Shown here piece after piece: positions 7,456 to 11,139 of a stretch of DNA of 11,139 nt. The stretch is from Bacteroidetes bacterium UBA7662 (GTDB taxonomy: Bacteria > Bacteroidota > Bacteroidia > UBA7662). The stretch lies in contig DLHS01000017.1 in NCBI GenBank assembly GCA_002483345.1, positions 145,680-156,818 on the forward strand, written 5' to 3'. The notes under the pieces were generated by a model. That model was not told where the DNA came from and searched no databases. It worked only from the letters and a program-made list of their open reading frames with translations. Both the position numbers and the translations under genes were made by a program. How positions within the stretch are numbered: position 1 is the stretch's first letter; the number at the start of each line of letters is the position of its first letter.

Positions 7456-8121
7456 ATGAAAATCATTGTTTTTATTCTGGTACTGGTCGTAACCATGGCT
7501 TCCTGTAAACACGATCCGCTGGTTTTTGAGGGGCCTGTCCCTTTGCCGGAAGGTTCTGCCGAAATCAGTTTTCAGGACGAAATATTACCCTTGCTCCTTT
7601 CCAATTGCGCCATGAGTGGCTGCCACGACGCGCTCACACGGGAAGAGGGGATTCAACTGACAGATTACTCCAATGTGCTGAAAATCGTAAAAGCCAATAA
7701 TCCCGGCGACAGCGAGCTGTATGAAGTGATTACTGAAAGCGACCAAGATAAAAGAATGCCGCCACCGCCCCGTAATCCTTTGAATCAGGCACAAATTGAA
7801 ATGGTCAGAAACTGGATCAATGAGGGCGCCAGAAATACCTTCCGTCCGGAAGGAAATTGTGATACTGTGACCGTATCCTATGCATCCACGGTGCGTCTCG
7901 TACTTGATCAGTACTGTGTAGGCTGCCACAACAACAGTCTGAGTGAAGGCGGCCTCAATCTCACCATCTTCAGCCAGATACAGCAAAAACAAACCCAGAT
8001 ATACCAACGCATCAGCCTGAGCCGGCAAGATCCTTCCTATATGCCCAAAGGAGGATTGCTGTCGGACTGTAAAACCAATCAGCTCAAGGCCTGGATTCAC
8101 CAGGGAGCCCAACAGAATTAA
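7456..8121 (+). CDS. Two-domain haem-type (cytochrome c-like) lipoprotein
   Basis: The 221-aa product begins with a lipoprotein signal ending MASC (Cys17), so it is probably membrane-anchored on the periplasmic or outer side. Domain 1 (about 35-128) has CAMSGCH at 51-57, a CX4CH motif, the ligand candidate MPPPP (Met101) and WINEGA. Domain 2 (about 134-219) has the conventional CVGCH at 154-158, YMP (Met196) and WIHQGA. Domain 1 has the layout of the short cytochrome domains common in Bacteroidota lipoproteins. Domain 2 is closely related to the preceding protein, including the flanking Cys135 and Cys205. The ATG is one base after the previous stop, and the barrel gene starts three bases after this stop, so the three genes are probably translated from one message. 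Haem binding is predicted from motifs only; electron partners are unknown. Confidence 0.85.
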   Translation: MKIIVFILVLVVTMASCKHDPLVFEGPVPLPEGSAEISFQDEILPLLLSNCAMSGCHDALTREEGIQLTDYSNVLKIVKANNPGDSELYEVITESDQDKRMPPPPRNPLNQAQIEMVRNWINEGARNTFRPEGNCDTVTVSYASTVRLVLDQYCVGCHNNSLSEGGLNLTIFSQIQQKQTQIYQRISLSRQDPSYMPKGGLLSDCKTNQLKAWIHQGAQQN

Positions 8122-8124
8122 TGT

Positions 8125-8994
8125 ATGAAGAATTTATCCGTACTGCTGATGGCCTTGTTCCTCAGCGTTAACCTATACGCTCAGGACGATCTGGAAGCTC
8201 TACTGAATGATGGCCCTGAAGAGACTACCTATGCCAAATATGCCTTTAAATCGTCGCGCATTATCAACAGCCATTCCATCGAAAATGTGGCCGGTGGCGT
8301 GCTCGACTTTCGGATACTGCACCGTTTTGGCCCCATCAATGGCGGCGCTTATCAGCTTTTTGGTCTCGACCAGGCCAATGTCCGCTTCAGCTTCGACTAT
8401 GGCATCACCGACCGGCTGGCGGTGGGTATTGGTCGCAGCAATGTGGGAAAAGAATATGACGGCTTTGTGAAATACAAAATATTGCGTCAGTCGACCGGTA
8501 AAAAAAAGATGTCAGTATCCATGAGTTATGTGGCAGGCTCGGTCATGGGTACCCTCAAATGGCTGGATCCTACCCGGGAAGAGCCCCCTTTCAGTCACCG
8601 CCTCACCTATTATCATCAGTTACTGGTGGCCCGTAAATTCTCGGAAGTCTTTACCCTTCAGCTAACCCCTACCCTTGTGCACCGCAACTGGGTGAATCTG
8701 AATACCGAACCCAACGATATTTATGCACTGGGTGTAGGTGGCCGGGTGAAACTCACCAACCGACTTGCTACCACCTTCGATTATTGGCTGGTTCCGGGCA
8801 ATCAGCTGCCAAATTATAGAAATACCTTATCGGTAGGATTTGACATAGAAACCGGTGGACACGTCTTTCAGTTACATTTCACCAACAACCGGGGCATGAA
8901 CGAAAAACAGTTTATCACAGAGGGAAACGGACAATGGCTGAAGGGTGATATCCAGTTTGGATTTAATCTGTCGCGTGTCTTTACGATTCATTAA
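8125..8994 (+). CDS. DUF5777-type outer-membrane beta-barrel protein
   Basis: A 289-aa protein with a type I signal peptide (MKNLSVLLMALFLSVNLYAQ). The rest alternates short amphipathic strands with turns, rich in aromatic and glycine residues (RFSFDYGITDRLAVGIGRS, and FDYWLVPGN further on), as in outer-membrane barrels. The pattern near the start (TYAKYAFKSSRIINSHS, then GGVLDFRILHRFG) matches my memory of the DUF5777 family, which is largely confined to Bacteroidota. No haem or metal motif is present. It is the last gene of the cluster with the two cytochrome-like lipoproteins. That context suggests the barrel and the lipoproteins act together at the outer membrane, but nothing in the sequence proves contact. 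Molecular function unknown. Confidence 0.85.
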   Translation: MKNLSVLLMALFLSVNLYAQDDLEALLNDGPEETTYAKYAFKSSRIINSHSIENVAGGVLDFRILHRFGPINGGAYQLFGLDQANVRFSFDYGITDRLAVGIGRSNVGKEYDGFVKYKILRQSTGKKKMSVSMSYVAGSVMGTLKWLDPTREEPPFSHRLTYYHQLLVARKFSEVFTLQLTPTLVHRNWVNLNTEPNDIYALGVGGRVKLTNRLATTFDYWLVPGNQLPNYRNTLSVGFDIETGGHVFQLHFTNNRGMNEKQFITEGNGQWLKGDIQFGFNLSRVFTIH

Positions 8995-9023
8995 AGTGTA
9001 AAAAAGCAGTTTTAAGACGACAT

Positions 9024-9031
9024 TAATTTTG
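9024..9031 (+). promoter_or_regulatory. Candidate -7 box for the choice-of-anchor V gene
   Basis: TAATTTTG is an exact TAnnTTTG match, 30 bases before the ATG at 9062 and after the stop of the barrel gene. It suggests that the following gene can be transcribed separately from the cytochrome cluster. No clear -33 TTTG was found. Confidence 0.45.
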
Positions 9032-9061
9032 TCATAATCTGAATCACACTAACTTAGGGCT

Positions 9062-9889
9062 ATGATTCGAAAATTTACCCTGATACTGACTGTCGTATTT
9101 TCAGCTTCTTTATTCCTTGACTGGCAATACAATACAGCCCATACCAACCCAACCGGAGCCCCTGCAGGTGCAACCGGTTCGCCGGCCGATGGCATGACCT
9201 GTGGTACACAGGCTGCCTGCCACAATAACAACAACCCTGTTATTACAAACAACCTGCTCATTTCAAATATTCCTGCAGCCGGTTATACGCCTGGTGCTAC
9301 TTATACCTTTCTGGTAAATTTCAGTGGCACCGGAAACAAAGGTTTTCAGGTATCGCCGCAAAAAGCGAACGGGCAGTATATGGGCACCCTCATCAATACA
9401 ACCACCTCCGGTTCAACAGGGACCAAAATTGTCGGGACCAAATACATCACCCATACCCTCGCACAAAGTGCCGGCAGCGCCAACTGGTCCTTTAACTGGA
9501 CAGCACCTGCAGCCGGCTCCGGTGATGTTACTTTCTATGGTGCCTACATCTCAGGACGTTTTAACGTACATGGTAAAACCAGTGTCGTATTCCAGGAAAA
9601 TCTGGCTGCTTCCGTAAATGACCTCAGCAAAGCCAAGGCTTTCACCGTATTCCCTAATCCGGTTACAGAAAAAATGAGCATGACTTTCTCACTGGATAAA
9701 AACCAGAAAGTAAGCATCCGCGTTTACGACATCACCGGAAAATACCTCCTCAACCTTTACGAAGGCAACGAAGATGCCGGTGACCATAACAAATCATTCG
9801 ACCTGAGTGGCCGTTTGAATGCAGGCATGTACTTTGTTACCCTGGAAAAAGGCGACCGAAAATATACGCAGAAATTCCTCTTCCGATAA
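9062..9889 (+). CDS. Choice-of-anchor V domain protein with T9SS type A sorting domain
   Basis: A 275-aa exported protein. The N-terminus is hydrophobic (residues 5-19) and acts as a signal sequence with a probable cut near residue 27. The mature start, TNPTGAPAGATGSPADGMTC, is the hallmark of the choice-of-anchor V family, where it is normally followed by a CX2CH motif. Here the spacing is CX5CH (Cys47, Cys53, His54). A beta-sandwich domain follows (about 60-178). From FPNP (197-200) to KFLFR (275) there is a typical type IX secretion tail (VYDITGK, LSGRLNAGMYFVTL), so the protein is probably exported through T9SS to the cell surface. No catalytic motif is visible. The gene lies 67 bases after the barrel gene and has its own candidate promoter. 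The Cys-His motif might bind haem or metal, or may only form a disulphide. Confidence 0.88.
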   Translation: MIRKFTLILTVVFSASLFLDWQYNTAHTNPTGAPAGATGSPADGMTCGTQAACHNNNNPVITNNLLISNIPAAGYTPGATYTFLVNFSGTGNKGFQVSPQKANGQYMGTLINTTTSGSTGTKIVGTKYITHTLAQSAGSANWSFNWTAPAAGSGDVTFYGAYISGRFNVHGKTSVVFQENLAASVNDLSKAKAFTVFPNPVTEKMSMTFSLDKNQKVSIRVYDITGKYLLNLYEGNEDAGDHNKSFDLSGRLNAGMYFVTLEKGDRKYTQKFLFR

Positions 9890-9897
9890 GGGGAGTA

Positions 9898-9966
9898 AAC
9901 ACTGGGGGCACGGGGGACACGGAGTCTCTGGCTTTCCCAACTCCGTGCCTCCGTGAATTCCGTGTT
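9898..9966. repeat. REP-like palindromic element with CACGG units
   Basis: The left arm (9898-9925) and right arm (9940-9966) form a long imperfect inverted repeat around a 14-base loop. The core CACGGAGT (9918-9925) pairs perfectly with ACTCCGTG (9940-9947). The arms also share outer AACAC/GTGTT ends and a middle CACGG unit. Each arm is built of short direct repeats of CACGG type. Similar CACGGAG-rich palindromes are dispersed in intergenic regions of many environmental bacteria. No T-tract follows, so it is not a standard terminator. Confidence 0.65.
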
Positions 9967-10025
9967 AAAAATCCCGAAGCCGGAATACCAGGAAAACCCC
10001 TTCTCGAAATCTCAATGTCTAAAGG

Positions 10026-10045
10026 CCACCGTGCACCCCGTGGTT
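10026..10045. repeat. Possible degenerate second copy of the CACGG repeat
   Basis: On the minus strand this stretch reads AACCACGGGGTGCACGGTGG, built of the same CACGG units as the palindrome 60 bases to the left. It may be the remnant of a second element or a distal arm of the same one. It directly precedes the terminator stem. Confidence 0.35.
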
Positions 10046-10048
10046 AAA

Positions 10049-10082
10049 AAAAAGGCTGGTTCAATGATGAACCAGCCTTTTT
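10049..10082. terminator. Bidirectional intrinsic terminator
   Basis: A perfect 15-bp stem (10049-10063 with 10068-10082) closes on a 4-base loop. The core is GGCTGGTTCA/TGAACCAGCC. The plus strand ends in five T. The minus strand has eight T from the A run at 10046-10053. It sits 15 bases past the pseudouridine synthase stop codon on the minus strand and downstream of the choice-of-anchor V gene on the plus strand, so it can serve both converging genes. Confidence 0.88.
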
Positions 10083-10097
10083 CATTTGAATTCAGCC

Positions 10098-11139
10098 TTA
10101 CAAAGACTTTAAAGCCCGTATCTCCCTTTCGGATAGATAACGCCAGTTACCGCGGGGTAAATCCTTCTTGGTCAAACCGGCATAGAGTACCCGGTCCAGT
10201 CGTATCACATCGTAACCGAGCGATTCGAAAATCCGGCGTACAATGCGGTTGCGGCCACTGTGGATCTCCAGCCCGACCGATGTTTTGTCTTCCGGATCCG
10301 GAAAGGCCACGGCGTCTACATAAGCCATGCCGTCTTCCAGCTCCACACCAGCCGATATTTTTTCAAAATCAGCTTTGGTCAACGGTTTGTCCAGCGATAC
10401 ATCATACACCTTGGCAATTTCATTGCTGGGGTGTGTCAGTTTCTGGGCTACTTCGCCATCGTTGGTGAGCAGCAATAAACCGGTGGTGTTGCGGTCGAGC
10501 CGGCCTACCGGGAAAATACGCTCATCGGTAGCTTTTTCAACCAGACTCATCACCGTGCGGCGATCTTCCGGATCATCCAGGGTGGTGATGAAATCTTTCG
10601 GCTTGTTCAGCAGCACATACACCAGGGTTTCAAGTGACAGCACTTTATCATTGTAGGTAACCACATCACCCGGATTCACACGTGAACCAAGTTCTGTAAT
10701 TACGTTGCCATTTACAGTAATACTGCCGTTAGCTATCAGCTCATCGGCACGGCGGCGCGAACAAACCCCGGCATTGGCAATATAACGGTTCAGACGCATG
10801 GGCTCATCAAAATTGATGGTCACAGGTCTTACTGGTTCGTCACCTTTTTTTTTTCTGCGGGTATCTACGCGGCCGTTTTTGTCTTTTGAAAAACGACGTT
10901 CCGGACGACCCTGATCATCGCGACGCTCGAAGCGGGGACGGTCGTTGTCGTAACGGGGACGGTCATTGCCGCCTTCACGAGGCGTCCACGGACGACGCTC
11001 ACCGCCTTCGCGGTTGCCATCAAAACGCGGACGGTCGTTGCCACCTTCGCGGGGTGTCCACGGACGACGTTCACCGCCTTCGCGGTTGCCATCAAAACGC
11101 GGACGATCGTTGCCACCTTCGCGGGGTGTCCACGGACGA
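10098..11139 (-). CDS. RsuA/RluB-family pseudouridine synthase with Arg/Gly-rich N-terminal extension (5' end outside window)
   Basis: The enzyme part (from about 10826 down) has an S4 RNA-binding domain (MRLNRYIANAGVCSRRRADE, start 10799) and a catalytic domain with GRLDRNTTGLLLLTNDG, whose catalytic Asp codon is at 10494-10496. It ends with GRNRIVRRIFE and the typical C-terminus. Such enzymes convert a specific uridine of 16S or 23S rRNA to pseudouridine; the exact site cannot be told, though RluB is the nearest guess. The frame stays open without a stop from the start of the enzyme to the right edge, giving 346 visible residues. The extra part is rich in Arg, Gly, Asp, Pro and Glu and is built on a 24-residue repeat (RPWTPREGGNDRPRFDGNRE plus GGER). 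Long basic, disordered extensions of this kind are known on this enzyme in Bacteroidota. A GTG at 10823 could be a start, but the continuous upstream frame argues against it. Confidence 0.88.
   Translation of the reverse strand, partial: RPWTPREGGNDRPRFDGNREGGERRPWTPREGGNDRPRFDGNREGGERRPWTPREGGNDRPRYDNDRPRFERRDDQGRPERRFSKDKNGRVDTRRKKKGDEPVRPVTINFDEPMRLNRYIANAGVCSRRRADELIANGSITVNGNVITELGSRVNPGDVVTYNDKVLSLETLVYVLLNKPKDFITTLDDPEDRRTVMSLVEKATDERIFPVGRLDRNTTGLLLLTNDGEVAQKLTHPSNEIAKVYDVSLDKPLTKADFEKISAGVELEDGMAYVDAVAFPDPEDKTSVGLEIHSGRNRIVRRIFESLGYDVIRLDRVLYAGLTKKDLPRGNWRYLSEREIRALKSL
10957..11139. repeat. 72-bp in-frame tandem repeat within the pseudouridine synthase gene
   Basis: Tandem units of 72 bases (24 codons) start at equivalent Trp codons at 10986, 11058 and 11130. 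The two complete units (10986-11057 and 11058-11129) differ at two bases by eye. A degenerate partial unit lies at about 10957-10985, and the array continues past the window edge. The near identity at base level points to recent expansion. Confidence 0.88.

Noticed and set aside
9898..9966. Palindrome as a terminator of the choice-of-anchor V gene
   Set aside because: No T-tract follows either arm, and a textbook terminator is present at 10049-10082.
9953..10468. Plus-strand open frame starting in the repeat region and running into the pseudouridine synthase gene
   Set aside because: It crosses a strong terminator and is antisense to a conserved enzyme; its composition is not protein-like.
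10823..10823. GTG as the start of a 241-aa pseudouridine synthase
   Set aside because: The same frame is open upstream to the window edge, with protein-like repeats and a basic linker, so the gene most likely begins outside the window.
10865..11116. Minus-strand open frame in another phase of the repeats (Ala/Val-rich)
   Set aside because: The repeats are open in more than one frame. The Arg/Gly frame is continuous with the enzyme, so the other is a shadow.
10957..11139. CRISPR-like direct repeats
   Set aside because: The repeats are contiguous 72-base coding units with no unique spacers.

Overview
The window looks like chromosomal DNA of an environmental Bacteroidota (Bacteroidetes) bacterium. 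Evidence seen: a secreted protein ending in a type IX secretion (T9SS) sorting domain, a DUF5777-type beta-barrel protein, a threonine dehydrogenase of the SDR type, an RsuA/RluB-type pseudouridine synthase with a long Arg/Gly-rich N-terminal extension, few Shine-Dalgarno sequences, and four exact matches to the Bacteroidota -7 promoter box (TAnnTTTG) just ahead of genes. Base composition is near 50% GC by eye. I cannot place the family with confidence. No tRNA, rRNA, CRISPR array, insertion sequence or phage gene was found.

Layout, left to right. Positions 38-3735 hold three genes on the minus strand, transcribed right to left: an arabinose-5-phosphate isomerase (KdsD/KpsF), a mannose-1-phosphate guanylyltransferase-like nucleotidyltransferase, and a secreted DUF4139-like protein. 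The first two point to sugar-nucleotide and Kdo supply for the cell envelope. Position 3736 starts a divergent recQ helicase gene, which converges with an SDR-type L-threonine dehydrogenase gene (5923-6864) with 6 bases between them. Positions 7077-8994 form a tight three-gene plus-strand cluster: a mono-haem-type lipoprotein, a two-domain haem-type lipoprotein and a DUF5777 beta-barrel protein, with gaps of 1 and 3 bases. A separately promoted gene (9062-9889) follows, encoding a choice-of-anchor V protein with a T9SS tail. Positions 9890-10097 hold a palindromic REP-like element, a probable remnant of a second copy, and a strong bidirectional terminator. The window ends inside a minus-strand pseudouridine synthase gene whose N-terminal part consists of 24-residue repeats and runs off the right edge.

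The most interesting part is 7077-9889: small lipid-anchored cytochrome-like proteins with unusual haem-motif spacing (CX4CH), encoded with an outer-membrane-type barrel and followed by a secreted protein with a related Cys-His motif. It could be a small envelope electron-transfer module; this is inference. Second is the ManC-like enzyme, which keeps the nucleotide-binding and metal residues but has changed several sugar-site positions. Third is the repeat-rich extension of the pseudouridine synthase, joined to the enzyme by a ten-A homopolymer.
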